Source: Xylanimonas cellulosilytica (lineage in GTDB: Bacteria; Actinomycetota; Actinomycetes; Actinomycetales; Actinomycetaceae). From it: a stretch of 40,473 nt of DNA. The position numbers were made by a program, and so were the translations under genes. The DNA lies in the NCBI GenBank assembly GCA_001072465.1, contig JVKM01000054.1:1-40473 (forward strand). Reading direction: 5' to 3'. Below, one piece after another: positions 31,683 through 40,448 of the stretch. The notes under the pieces were generated by a model. That model had not been told where the DNA came from. It searched no databases and was given only the letters and a program-made list of their open reading frames with translations. Position 1 is the first letter of the stretch; the number at the start of each line of letters is the position of its first letter.

Positions 31683-33205
31683 CCGTCGTCCTTGCGTGGT
31701 GCGGGCGAAAGGTCCTTGTCGGAACCGTAGGTCTGCGACATGGGGTTCACGTAGCCATCGGGCAGCTCGTCCTCATCGTCCTCAAAGCGGAACGGCGTGT
31801 AGCGGCGTCGCTGGGCCTTCTTCTCGTCCTTCTTTCCACCAGTGCCAGCACCGCCAGCACCCATGAAGCCGCCGGTTCCCTGGGTGCGACCGCCAGCCGC
31901 GGAGCTTCCAGCACTATTCGCGCCGCTGGGTGCCCCCGACACTCCCGTCACTCCGGAGGATCCGTTGGCACCAGCACCCGTCGCGCCGGCAGGAGCAGGG
32001 GGCGTGTACTTGCCAAATCCGGCACCGGAGTAGGAACCGGTGCGCAGGGCTGTTGAGCCGGCCGCACTTCCTACTCCCGCTCCACCGGCTCGCCCCATGA
32101 TGGACGCGGCTGAACCCATACGAGCGGAGCCGCGAAGGCCCAACGCCCCTGCGCCGAGGATGCCGGCTCCGCCGAGGCGACCAGCCGTCGACGATTCGCT
32201 GGCAGGGCCGCCGTTGAGACGCCACAAAGGATGATCGCGATCAACGGGGGAAGCCGGGGTGTGACCGCCAATGACGCCGTTCGCGTGACGGTCACCGTTG
32301 ACGCGCGTGTGCAGCAGGTCGATATCCATCAGATCCTGCGGATCAGTGACGGGGTTCAGGCGGGATCCAAGCTCTCCTTCGGAGATGTATTGGTTGGGAA
32401 TGCGCTTCGAGGACATGATGCGGGAATCGATGGGACCGCCCTCGTCGTATCCGTCCGCATACAGTCCCGACCCTTGACCCCGAAGGTCGGAACGTCCGTA
32501 GTCGTCATCGCGGCTGGCGCCGTACACGCCTGTTTCGTGGGGCGATACCGACATGTTGCCTTGGTTCAGCTGATCGCTGACAGAAGGAGATGAAGGGCCG
32601 TTCTGGGGAGGTAATATTATGTCTGGATTCCCCGAAGCAAATTCTTCAACCTGCTCGGTATGAGCCTGCAACTGATCGGCAAGCTTCTGTGCCTCGTCGT
32701 TGACCCGCTGCAGGATGACCGTGGCGGCGGCCTCGCGCTGCGCGTTTGCCTGCGCCTCGATCGCGTCCACGTAGGCGGCGCCGGTCGTGGCGATCGTGTT
32801 GATGGGTTCTCCGAGTGGACCCATGTGCTTCGCGACAGGAATGACGACCTGAGCAAGCCCCCGCATTGCTTCGATTGCCTTGTCTAGGAGCGTTGGTGAT
32901 AAGAGCTTAGCGTCCTCGGCGGCGTGCACGAGCAGGCGTCGGCCTTCGACGTAGTGCTCGGTGCCGGTCACGTACCCCTGTCGCTCGCTGCTGTAGCGTT
33001 GCTGCGTCCGATCGATCCAGCCGTCAATGGCCTCGCCCGTTTGTCCCTCGAAGCCCTGGTATTCCTTGAAGTGGGACACCCTGGCACTCATCATCCCCAT
33101 TCCGGCAATAATCGCGGAATGTTCGGAGTCGTAGCCGCTGAGCTTACGGGATTCCTCCACGCCCTCAACGAACTTCATGAGGCGGTCGTACATGGGGCTG
33201 CTCAC
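31661..33205 (-). CDS. PPE/EspB-like T7SS protein
   Basis: 514 residues, no signal peptide. The N-terminal ~200 residues are helical (YQGFEGQTGEAIDGWIDR, then long Ala/Glu/Gln helices), as in WXG100/PPE-type bundles. The middle is Gly/Ser/Asp-rich, and residues ~340-450 form a Gly/Ala low-complexity region. The end has KKAQRRRYTPFRFEDDEDELPDGY, resembling the basic-then-acidic closing block of actinobacterial T7SS substrates. Located between the mycosin and a WXG-like gene, all on one strand. Function as a secreted substrate or structural part is inferred. Confidence 0.78.
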   Translation of the reverse strand: MSSPMYDRLMKFVEGVEESRKLSGYDSEHSAIIAGMGMMSARVSHFKEYQGFEGQTGEAIDGWIDRTQQRYSSERQGYVTGTEHYVEGRRLLVHAAEDAKLLSPTLLDKAIEAMRGLAQVVIPVAKHMGPLGEPINTIATTGAAYVDAIEAQANAQREAAATVILQRVNDEAQKLADQLQAHTEQVEEFASGNPDIILPPQNGPSSPSVSDQLNQGNMSVSPHETGVYGASRDDDYGRSDLRGQGSGLYADGYDEGGPIDSRIMSSKRIPNQYISEGELGSRLNPVTDPQDLMDIDLLHTRVNGDRHANGVIGGHTPASPVDRDHPLWRLNGGPASESSTAGRLGGAGILGAGALGLRGSARMGSAASIMGRAGGAGVGSAAGSTALRTGSYSGAGFGKYTPPAPAGATGAGANGSSGVTGVSGAPSGANSAGSSAAGGRTQGTGGFMGAGGAGTGGKKDEKKAQRRRYTPFRFEDDEDELPDGYVNPMSQTYGSDKDLSPAPRKDDGWDPRQW

Positions 33206-33235
33206 CGTGGTCTGTCTCCTATCGTGCGTCTCGGG

Positions 33236-33706
33236 CTAGAAGTCGGTCTGCGCTTCCTGGGTGGGCGCGCCGTTGGTGCCCGCCGTCGTTGCGGGATCGG
33301 GACTCGTTTCTGATCCCCCGGCAGGTGAGGAGGACGGGCTTGTCGAAGAAGTGGGCGTTGGTGAGGTGTAGGCTGACGGGTCGCCCATCGAGTCGCGAAG
33401 CGCCTTCAGCTCGTCCCCCGTTGCCTGCTCAACGGCGGCAAAGTCCTCGATCGCTTGATCGACATTGCGCCCGAAGGAGCGGAGAGTGTCGCGCTCGTTA
33501 GCGGCAATATCGCTGCAGGCGCCGAGGAACGCAATATAAGCGTTCCGGAGAGCCTGAGGGCCTGCCTCATCGGTCCAAAATCGCTCGTATTGTCCGTTCG
33601 AGAGACGAGTGATTGCCTCGGAACTGGAGGCAATTGCCACCTCCCCTTGTTCGACGTCCTGCCGAGTTTGGGCGTGCTTGTTGGAATCGAAAGCTACGTC
33701 AGCCAC
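33236..33706 (-). CDS. WXG-like small T7SS protein with Ser/Thr/Pro tail
   Basis: 156 residues from GTG 33706, preceded by AGGAGG six bases upstream, a strong signal that fixes the start. Two long helices (~15-100) are followed by a Ser/Thr/Pro/Ala tail. The N-terminus VADVAFDSNKH matches the start of the small ORF at 7513 (VAFDPNRH). First gene of the three-gene T7SS operon ending in the mycosin. Confidence 0.8.
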   Translation of the reverse strand: MADVAFDSNKHAQTRQDVEQGEVAIASSSEAITRLSNGQYERFWTDEAGPQALRNAYIAFLGACSDIAANERDTLRSFGRNVDQAIEDFAAVEQATGDELKALRDSMGDPSAYTSPTPTSSTSPSSSPAGGSETSPDPATTAGTNGAPTQEAQTDF

Positions 33707-33818
33707 GGCGCACCTCCTGCGTAGCGAGTCCGCCAACACGTGTCCTGCGGAACAAAATGAGACGCTGATCAGCATATGACCAGGTGTTCAAGAAAACAAG
33801 TTATGTCAAGGCAACGCA

Positions 33819-36527
33819 TCATGCCCCCGGTGCTCGCTCCAGTAAATAGGTGAGCAGCGTGATCGCGCCCTGCTTAGACAGGGGTTCGTTGCCGTTGCCG
33901 CACTTGGGCGACTGGACGCAGCGCGGACAACCGGACTCGCAGTCGCAGGAGGAGACGGCCTCGAGGGTCGCGGCCACCCACGACCGCGCGCTGTGAAAGC
34001 CGGCGAGCACGTGCCCCGCGCCGCCGCGGAACGCGTCGTGGATAAAGACGGTGGGCGCGCCCGTGTCGTCGTGCAGCTCGGTCGACAGGCCGCCCAGGTC
34101 CCAGCGGTCGCAGGTCGCGACGATGGGCAGGATCCCGATCATCGCGTGCTCGGTGGCGTGCAGGGTGCCCGCCAGGTCCGTGGCCTCGATCCCCATCGCG
34201 GCCAGCGCCGCGGGGGTGAGGGTGAACCACGTGGACTTCGTGGGCAGCGTGTGGGTGGGCAGGAAGAGCTCGATGTTGCGGATGAATTCGAGCCCGGGCA
34301 GGCGCAGCAGATCGTAGTCGGTGACCCGTGTCGACACGTTCGTCGGCCCGTGATGCCAGGTGACCGTGCCGTCCCCGCACACGTAGGTTTCCTCGATGGC
34401 GCACACGTCGACACTCGTGTGGGTCGCCGAGCGCGTGCGCAGGGGAGTGCGTACCTCCTCGACGAGGGCGACGCGGGCGTCGTCGGCCCGCGCGGGCGGG
34501 ATGATGATCGACGAGGCCTGGACCCCCTCCCGCTCCCCGCCCCCGAGGTGCTCGGTTCCCTGGGTGCCGCCCGGGGCCTCGGGCAGGAGCGCGCGCGGCC
34601 ACCCCTGGGAGGCTGGTGCGGCGGGCGTGGTGAGGGAGCTGAGGGAGAGCACGTGGAAGGTGCGCCCCTGGTGGATGTAGATGGCGCCGGGGAAGACGTG
34701 GGCGTCGGCGGAGGCCTGGTCGATTGTACCGACGACGGTGCCGGTGGCCGCGTCGACGATCTGGACGTCGCCGGCGGCTCCGCGCAGGTCGGTGAGGTCG
34801 CTGGGACGCTCGGGCCTGGTGGCGTCCCAGAAGAACCCTGAGGGCCTGCGCTTGAGGTACCCGTCGGCGACGAGGCGCTCAGTCACGCCTCGCAGTTCCG
34901 GGCCAAAGTAGGCGATATCGGACGGTGTGATCGGTATTTCGGCGGCCGCGGCGGCGACGTGTGGGGCCAGCACCCACGGGTTGGAAGGGTCGATGACGGA
35001 GGCCTCGACCTCGCCGAGAATGTGTTCCGGGTGGCGCACCAGGTACGCGTCCAGCGGGTTGTCGGACGCGATGAGTACGGACGTGCCCGGCGCGCCCGCG
35101 CGACCCGCGCGGCCGATCTGCTGGCGCAGGGACGCGCGCGTGCCCGGCCAGCCGACCGTGATCGTCGCATCCAGGCCCGAGATGTCCAGGCCCATTTCGA
35201 GCGCGGACGTCGTGGCGAGCGCCCGCACTCCTCCCGTGCGGATCGCCTCCTCGAGCGCCCGGCGCTCCTCGGGCAGGTAGCCGCCGCGATACGCGCCCAC
35301 CCGGCCCGCGTTCGCGGAACCGCGCGCTGAGAGCCGGTCGCGCACCTGAGCGGCCACAGCCTCGGCCCCCGCGCGAGAACGCACGAAGGCGAGGAGGCGC
35401 GCCCCCTCCTCGACGAAGGCGGTGGCCAGGTTGGCGGCTTCGACCCCGGCGCTACGTCGAACGATCGGGACCTTGAGGGTGGCCGTGCCGGGTGGCGCGT
35501 CGAGGGCCTCCAGGAAGGAAGAGATGTCGACCTCGGACTCGTCGGCCATGACGGCGCCCTGCCACAGGACCAGCTCGTGGGCGCCCGCCGGCGAGCCGTC
35601 CTCGGTGATGGCGACCGCGTCGCGCCCCGTGAGCGCGCGGCCGACAGCCGCCGCATCGCGCACGGTCGCGCTCAGCATGACGACCCGTGGGTCCGCTCCC
35701 AGGTGGTGGGCGACGCGCAGCAGACGGCGCACGACCAGCGCAATGTGCGAGCCCGTCACGCCGCGCCAATGGTGGGCCTCGTCGATGACGATGAGGCGCA
35801 GCGACGCCAGGAAACGCGACCACCGCTGGTGCGACGGCAGCATCACGTAGTGCAGGAAATCAGGGTTCGACAGGATCAGGTCTGCGCCCGCGCGCGCCCA
35901 CTCCTTCGCCTCGCGCGGCGTGTCCCCGTCCACGGTCGTCGCGCGCACACGGCGCAGCCTCTCATCGACGAGGCCGGGGCTCCCTTCCGCGTCTGCGCTC
36001 GCCTGTGCGTCGGCGGGTTTGTCGTCCTGGCCGAGCAACGTCATGAGCGAAGCTAGCTGGTCCGCCGCCAGAGCCTTCGTCGGAGCCAGGTACAGGGCCG
36101 TCGGGCGGCGGTGAATCGCGGAAATGCGCGACGAATCCTCGGCCTCCACCAGGTCGGAGAGGATCGGCGTCCACGCCGCCAGCGACTTGCCCGACCCGGT
36201 CCCCGTCGCGAGCACGACGTCGCGGCCCTCGCGCACAGCGTCCATGGCCTCGCGCTGATGAATCCACGGGCGCTCCACGCCCCGGCGCGCCCACGCGTCC
36301 ATGACCGCGGGCGACACCCACTGCGGCCAATCCGCGATCTTTCCCGATCGACCCGGCAGCGTCACGTGGCCGAGCAGCCGATCATCCTCGGCGCTCATGC
36401 GCTCCAGAACATCGAGCAGGTGCGCGGGAGAAGGGGAGGACAGGCCATCGCGTGCCCGATCGGGCGAGGAAGCCCCGGCCTCGTTCAACGAAGACGTCTG
36501 TGAAGAAGGTGAGAGGTCAGCGCTCAT
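33819..36527 (-). CDS. DEAD/DEAH-box helicase with DUF1998, MrfA/YprA type
   Basis: 902 residues. Two RecA-like domains: Walker A GTGSGKS at 109-115, DEAHHW, LSATV (motif III), then GLDISGLDATITVGWPG and QQIGRAGRAG (motifs V and VI). The C-terminus carries the DUF1998 zinc module with four cysteines in CDCESGCPRCVQSPKCGNG. Bacillus MrfA and its relatives are 3'-5' DNA helicases acting in DNA repair, especially after mitomycin. A polar N-terminus of ~35 residues is unconserved-looking. The start overlaps the stop of the YbjN-like gene (ATGA). Confidence 0.93.
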   Translation of the reverse strand: MSADLSPSSQTSSLNEAGASSPDRARDGLSSPSPAHLLDVLERMSAEDDRLLGHVTLPGRSGKIADWPQWVSPAVMDAWARRGVERPWIHQREAMDAVREGRDVVLATGTGSGKSLAAWTPILSDLVEAEDSSRISAIHRRPTALYLAPTKALAADQLASLMTLLGQDDKPADAQASADAEGSPGLVDERLRRVRATTVDGDTPREAKEWARAGADLILSNPDFLHYVMLPSHQRWSRFLASLRLIVIDEAHHWRGVTGSHIALVVRRLLRVAHHLGADPRVVMLSATVRDAAAVGRALTGRDAVAITEDGSPAGAHELVLWQGAVMADESEVDISSFLEALDAPPGTATLKVPIVRRSAGVEAANLATAFVEEGARLLAFVRSRAGAEAVAAQVRDRLSARGSANAGRVGAYRGGYLPEERRALEEAIRTGGVRALATTSALEMGLDISGLDATITVGWPGTRASLRQQIGRAGRAGAPGTSVLIASDNPLDAYLVRHPEHILGEVEASVIDPSNPWVLAPHVAAAAAEIPITPSDIAYFGPELRGVTERLVADGYLKRRPSGFFWDATRPERPSDLTDLRGAAGDVQIVDAATGTVVGTIDQASADAHVFPGAIYIHQGRTFHVLSLSSLTTPAAPASQGWPRALLPEAPGGTQGTEHLGGGEREGVQASSIIIPPARADDARVALVEEVRTPLRTRSATHTSVDVCAIEETYVCGDGTVTWHHGPTNVSTRVTDYDLLRLPGLEFIRNIELFLPTHTLPTKSTWFTLTPAALAAMGIEATDLAGTLHATEHAMIGILPIVATCDRWDLGGLSTELHDDTGAPTVFIHDAFRGGAGHVLAGFHSARSWVAATLEAVSSCDCESGCPRCVQSPKCGNGNEPLSKQGAITLLTYLLERAPGA

Positions 36528-37006
36528 TCGCGCCCGGATTCACCGAGCCCCAGTGCCTCGGAGGCGGACTCCTTCACGTACTGGATCGCCGCGATACCCG
36601 TCGAAATTCCCGACGAAATCGCGTCACGCAGCTGCACATCCGACAGGCCGGCCTCCGTGTCCACCACGAAATCTGCGTACACGCCCAGCGTCCCCTCCGG
36701 AGAGGTCGCCGTGTACACCGTCGGGAAATACTTCTCGCGATTCCAATTGTCGGCGGTTGCAAACAGCGCGGGCTCCGCGCTCTCGGCCGGCAGATCCGAC
36801 TCCCACAGCGCGCGAATCGAGAGGAAGCGACCCGCCGCATCGAACGACACGAGGAACGGAATCTCGTCAAAAATAGCGCCCGCCGCGCGACCCTTCTCGA
36901 TCACGTCCAGCGCGTAACCCATCTCGCGCACGGCCTGAACGACCCGCTCAAAATCGGCCGGGTAGGGGGTCACCTCATCCTCGGGCACCACGTACGGAAC
37001 GTTCAC
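36524..37006 (-). CDS. YbjN-domain protein 1
   Basis: 160 residues from GTG 37006, with GGAGG seven bases upstream; the longer frame to 37036 lacks a start signal. Mixed alpha/beta protein with FERVVQAVREMGYALDV, FLVSFD and a helical C-terminal half, the pattern of the YbjN / type III chaperone-like superfamily. Overlaps the stop of the upstream paralogue as GTGA and the helicase start as ATGA, so all three are coupled. Function unknown in actinobacteria. Confidence 0.8.
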   Translation of the reverse strand: MNVPYVVPEDEVTPYPADFERVVQAVREMGYALDVIEKGRAAGAIFDEIPFLVSFDAAGRFLSIRALWESDLPAESAEPALFATADNWNREKYFPTVYTATSPEGTLGVYADFVVDTEAGLSDVQLRDAISSGISTGIAAIQYVKESASEALGLGESGRE

Positions 37007-37461
37007 AGCGACACCTCCCGACCCTGGGAATCCCAATCCACGAACCCGGGCAACGTCACCTCAAGATCCGCGAAGAAACCCATGATCATCGACATGGACG
37101 TCTCAAAGAAATTATCCAACTGAGCCTGCGTAAGCCCCGACATGACAACGACGTTGCACTCCGCGATCAGGCCGTACTGTGTGCCATCCTCCAGGGGCGC
37201 CAAGTACGCCTTCGGGCCCGTGCGCGTCGAATTGCAAGCCGCGACCTCGCGGGCAAGCTCACCGAACTGCTCGGGCGTGCGCGCAATCCCGCGCCACTGA
37301 GCGCGCAACTGCAAAATCTGAGGGTTCGTCGCATTCCAGAAAAAAGCGGCGTTCGGCGTCAGATACGCCAGCTCGCCCTCGTTGTAGTCGCCGAAACGCA
37401 CGTCCCGGGAACGTAGCAAATCCCGAATTCGATCGGTGCTGACAGGTGAAGATGCAGCCAC
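37003..37461 (-). CDS. YbjN-domain protein 2
   Basis: 152 residues from GTG 37461, which has GGGAG six bases upstream. The open frame extends to a TTG at 37548, but that part is irregular in composition. Contains DRIRDLLRSRDVRFGDY, FFWNATNPQILQLRAQW, a Cys-containing AEC region and the helical end TQAQLDNFFETSMSMIMGFF. Same superfamily as the next gene; tandem YbjN pairs are common in actinobacteria. First gene of the operon with the helicase. Confidence 0.8.
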   Translation of the reverse strand: MAASSPVSTDRIRDLLRSRDVRFGDYNEGELAYLTPNAAFFWNATNPQILQLRAQWRGIARTPEQFGELAREVAACNSTRTGPKAYLAPLEDGTQYGLIAECNVVVMSGLTQAQLDNFFETSMSMIMGFFADLEVTLPGFVDWDSQGREVSL

Positions 37462-37722
37462 TGACAACTCCCGCGTGAGACATACAGAATCGGACACCCC
37501 CACTGTAACCGAGGCCTCTCTCCCGCGCGCGCTCACGTTGTCCGACAAGTCTTGACATGGGGCTTCCCGTCACTCTTCGACGAGGCCAGGGTAGGTACGC
37601 GGCACCCCCACCCGCTGTGTGCTTGCCTTCGATTTGCGAGAAAGTGCAACCAATACACGCGCCCGTGTGTCCCTCCACTACAGTGGACACGGAATACGGC
37701 ATCGACACGAACGGAGGACACC

Positions 37723-38817
37723 ATGGACGACCCCAACGCCGCCCTGCCCTCCGACCCCACCGTCGACGAGTCCTACACCAAAGGCTCACGCCCCGTGCGC
37801 CCCCGCGCGCGCTCGTCGGCATCCGCCGAGACCGCCGGCCGCTCCTCCCGAACGGACAGTGCCCCCGCCACCCAGCGACCCACCCGAGGGCGTGCTTCCG
37901 ACCCCCAGGCCAACGGCGAGGTGCCGGCGGCGAACGCGCCCCAGCCTCGTCGACTCCTGTCCGACTCCTGGTACCGACTCAAGCTCGCCCGACGCCTCGG
38001 CGGCGTGACGATCTGCCTGCTGCTGACGATGCTCATCAGCCACGTGGCCCTCGCAACCGCGCCCGGACAGGTCCTCGACACGATCCTCATGGAAGGCACC
38101 ATGCGCTCCGCGAGGCGCTACGAGGCCTTCTCCATGCTCATCACCGGCATTGTGTCCGTGCCCGTCATGGTTGCCGCCGGCCTCGTTGTCGCCCTCGTTG
38201 CCGCTGCGCGACGCCGGCCCACGCTCGCAGGGCGCGCCCTCGGCGCTGTCATCGGCGCTAACATCACGACGCAGATCCTCAAGGACTACATCCTCACCCG
38301 CCCGAATCTGGGCGTCACGACCGGCGCCGGTAACTCGCTGCCCTCCGGGCACACGACCGTCGCCGTCACCCTGTCGCTCGCCCTCATCGTCGTCGCGCCC
38401 CAGTGGTTCCGCAGCCCGTCTGCGTGGATCGGCTGGGCGTGGACATCCCTCATGGGCGTGTCCGTCATGATGGAAGGCTGGCACCGCCCCTCCGACGTCA
38501 TTACCGCCGCCCTCATCGCTGGAGCGTGGGCCCTCGCCCTGTCGCCCATCGAGCGGCGGCCCCGACACGGCGCGAAAGTCCAACGCGTCATGGTGTGGGT
38601 GAGCCTCGGACTCATCGTCATCGCGCTGCTGGCCACCGGCGCCGCCATGTGGGGCTTCAGCATGTCCGCCGCGTCCCCAGGATCCGGCTACGGTTTCGAG
38701 GACTTCCTGCAGGTGAGGCCCTGGCGTTCCCGCGTCCTCGGTGTCGCAGCCGTCGCGTGGGTGAGCGCCGTGTGCGGCCTCATCATGCACGAGGTCGACC
38801 GCCTCGCGGGCGAGTAA
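37723..38817 (+). CDS. PAP2-family membrane phosphatase
   Basis: 364 residues from ATG 37723, with ACGGAGG upstream. A ~80-residue disordered N-terminus is followed by about six TM segments. PAP2 motifs: K187-DYILT-RP194 (K-x5-RP rather than the usual K-x6-RP), PSGHTT from 207, and GWHRPSD at 252-258 with His254 and Asp258. The Arg usually found six residues before that His is Val248. It probably dephosphorylates undecaprenyl-PP or phosphatidate outside the membrane. Confidence 0.88.
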   Translation: MDDPNAALPSDPTVDESYTKGSRPVRPRARSSASAETAGRSSRTDSAPATQRPTRGRASDPQANGEVPAANAPQPRRLLSDSWYRLKLARRLGGVTICLLLTMLISHVALATAPGQVLDTILMEGTMRSARRYEAFSMLITGIVSVPVMVAAGLVVALVAAARRRPTLAGRALGAVIGANITTQILKDYILTRPNLGVTTGAGNSLPSGHTTVAVTLSLALIVVAPQWFRSPSAWIGWAWTSLMGVSVMMEGWHRPSDVITAALIAGAWALALSPIERRPRHGAKVQRVMVWVSLGLIVIALLATGAAMWGFSMSAASPGSGYGFEDFLQVRPWRSRVLGVAAVAWVSAVCGLIMHEVDRLAGE

Positions 38818-38932
38818 TTCCTGCTGAGCGTCGCCTGATCTGTGGCGCCGGAGGGGCCGGCCGCTGTGTGTGCCGGTGGGCGGCGGCCCGCCCGCGAGTC
38901 GTCCGCGCCGCGAGCTTCGCTCGGCGCGTCGA

Positions 38933-39068
38933 CTCGAAGCCCGGCCAGGCCCCGCCACCGCCTACCGGCACCGCGGCAGCTCCCTCCGGCGCCCTCCACA
39001 CCGACGGCGCCTGGTGTGCTGATAGGTGTGGTACGTCGTCTCGTAGCCCGGCCAGGCCCCGCCGCCGC
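38933..39068. repeat. 29-base direct repeat, two copies
   Basis: Copies at 38933-38961 and 39040-39068 match at 27 of 29 positions (core AGCCCGGCCAGGCCCCGCC), 107 bases apart. Confidence 0.75.
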
Positions 39069-39073
39069 TCAGT

Positions 39074-39186
39074 AATTTCGCACGTAATTCCCCCGTGACT
39101 CTTTCAAACATTGAATTCAGATCGTTGCAATTGCAATGTTTTCAGAGTTTGTTGAAACTTCGTCCAATCGAATTACGTGCGAAATT
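39074..39186. repeat. Perfect 17-base inverted repeat around an AT-rich core
   Basis: AATTTCGCACGTAATTC at 39074-39090 is the exact reverse complement of 39170-39186. Between them lies a 12-base palindrome TTGCAATTGCAA (39125-39136). Low GC contrasts sharply with both flanks. Confidence 0.8.
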
Positions 39187-39209
39187 GCGGGGGAGGAGGC
39201 TGGTCTCCG

Positions 39210-39235
39210 TGGAGGGGTCTGGGTTTTTCGGACCG
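39210..39235 (+). repeat. IS left terminal inverted repeat
   Basis: 26 bases; pairs with the right end allowing one gap and several mismatches. Confidence 0.75.
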
Positions 39236-39292
39236 TTTGTTTTGAGAGGGTTGTTCTGAGTAGTCCCGGCTGCTTGTGGCCGGGCAGAATGG

Positions 39293-39580
39293 ATGACCAT
39301 GAGGAAGTTCTCGAAGCACACGCCTGAGCAGATTGTCGTGAAGCTGGAGAAGGCCGAGGCGTTGCGAGGTGAGGGCATGAGTACGGCCCAGGCCTGCCGC
39401 GTGCTGGGTATCAGTGAGGCGACGTTGTGCCGGTGGCGTCAGCGTTATGGGTCAATGAATCGTAGTGAGGCCAAGGAACTGCGTGAGTTGCGTGAGCAAA
39501 ACGCGCGCCTCAAACAGTTGCTGGGCCAAGCAGAGCTAGAAAAGGCAGCGTTGCGAGAGCTGGCGGAGGGAAACTTCTAA
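39293..39580 (+). CDS. IS3-family OrfA (transposase HTH subunit)
   Basis: 95 residues. HTH_Tnp_1 domain: HTPEQIVVKLEKAEAL, then MSTAQACRVLGISEATLCRWR, followed by a leucine-zipper-like coiled coil (ELRELREQNARLKQLL) used for dimerisation. Start ATG 39293 or 39299, no strong ribosome-binding site. Near its end lies GGGAAAC (39568-39574), read as G-GGA-AAC, a canonical -1 slippery heptamer giving the OrfAB fusion transposase. Confidence 0.9.
   Translation: MTMRKFSKHTPEQIVVKLEKAEALRGEGMSTAQACRVLGISEATLCRWRQRYGSMNRSEAKELRELREQNARLKQLLGQAELEKAALRELAEGNF
39568..39574 (+). promoter_or_regulatory. Programmed -1 frameshift slippery heptamer
   Basis: GGGAAAC in the X-XXY-YYZ phase of orfA, six bases before its TAA. 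The -1 frame is open from there into orfB, so slippage would fuse the two products. Confidence 0.8.
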
Positions 39581-39603
39581 GCCCGGCGCGCAGGCACGAG
39601 GCT

Positions 39604-40425
39604 GTGAGCTACCTGGTTGGCCAGGGGTTTTCTCAGCGCCTTGCATGCCGCGTTGCCGGGCTGTCCCGGTCAGCGTATTGCCGGGCCCGCGCGGCGGGCG
39701 GGGCGAAAACGCTGCGTGATCATGGGCCTGTGCGCCAGTGGATGAACGATTTTGCCGCCACGCATCGACGCTGGGGCTATAAACGCGCCTGGGCGCGGGC
39801 CAAGAGTGAGGGCGTTGTCGTGGGGCGTGATACGTTCCGGCGCTTGTGGCGCACCGAAGGACTGCGCGTGCGCCCGCGCAAAGCCCCCAAGCCCCGCACT
39901 GCGCCGCGCCTCCAGCGCCTGGTCAAGGCTAGTACGCCGGGGCAGGTGTGGGCCATTGATTTCCAGTTCGATTCGGATTGGAGGGGGCGCGTGTTCAAGG
40001 TCTGTAACCTCATCGATGAGTTCACGCGCCAGCACCTGGCTTTCCGCGTCGAGCGGCGCATGGGAGCCGCCGACGTGATCGAAATGCTTGACCTGGCTGC
40101 CCTAACCCATGGGGCACCCCAGGTGCTGCGCGCCGATAACGGGCCCGAATTCATCGCCGCCGCCTTGGGGCGCTGGGCCAACGAGCACAACACGCTCCAA
40201 GCGTTCATCCCGCCGGGCCAACCCTGGCATAACGGGTTCGTGGAGTCCTTGCACAACCGGATGCGTGATGAACTCCTGGAGGACAACATGTTCGAAGGGC
40301 TTGACCATGCGCGCGCCCTGATCGGTGCTTGGTCCCAGCGCTACAATGAAGAGCACCCCCACAGCGCGCTGGACTGGCTCTCACCCAACCAATACGCGCG
40401 CCAATGGGCACAACACCACCAATAA
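39604..40425 (+). CDS. IS3-family OrfB (DDE integrase/transposase)
   Basis: 273 residues as a separate ORF from GTG 39604; in the element it is more likely made as OrfAB by -1 frameshifting. HTH_21-like N-terminal part, then rve integrase core with first Asp in VWAIDFQFDSDW, second Asp in LRADNGPEF and Glu in FVESLHNRMRDE (DDE triad), and the closing YNEEHPHSALDWLSPNQYA. It cuts and joins the element's ends. Frame intact. Confidence 0.92.
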   Translation: MSYLVGQGFSQRLACRVAGLSRSAYCRARAAGGAKTLRDHGPVRQWMNDFAATHRRWGYKRAWARAKSEGVVVGRDTFRRLWRTEGLRVRPRKAPKPRTAPRLQRLVKASTPGQVWAIDFQFDSDWRGRVFKVCNLIDEFTRQHLAFRVERRMGAADVIEMLDLAALTHGAPQVLRADNGPEFIAAALGRWANEHNTLQAFIPPGQPWHNGFVESLHNRMRDELLEDNMFEGLDHARALIGAWSQRYNEEHPHSALDWLSPNQYARQWAQHHQ

Positions 40426-40448
40426 CAACCAACAACCCTCAAAACACC

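Larger units (their letters stand above)
38818..39209. other. Non-coding spacer between the PAP2 gene and the IS
   Basis: 392 bases with no convincing gene. First part is very GC-rich and contains two copies of a 29-base direct repeat; the last ~120 bases are AT-rich and hold nested inverted repeats (see separate entries). Confidence 0.6.
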
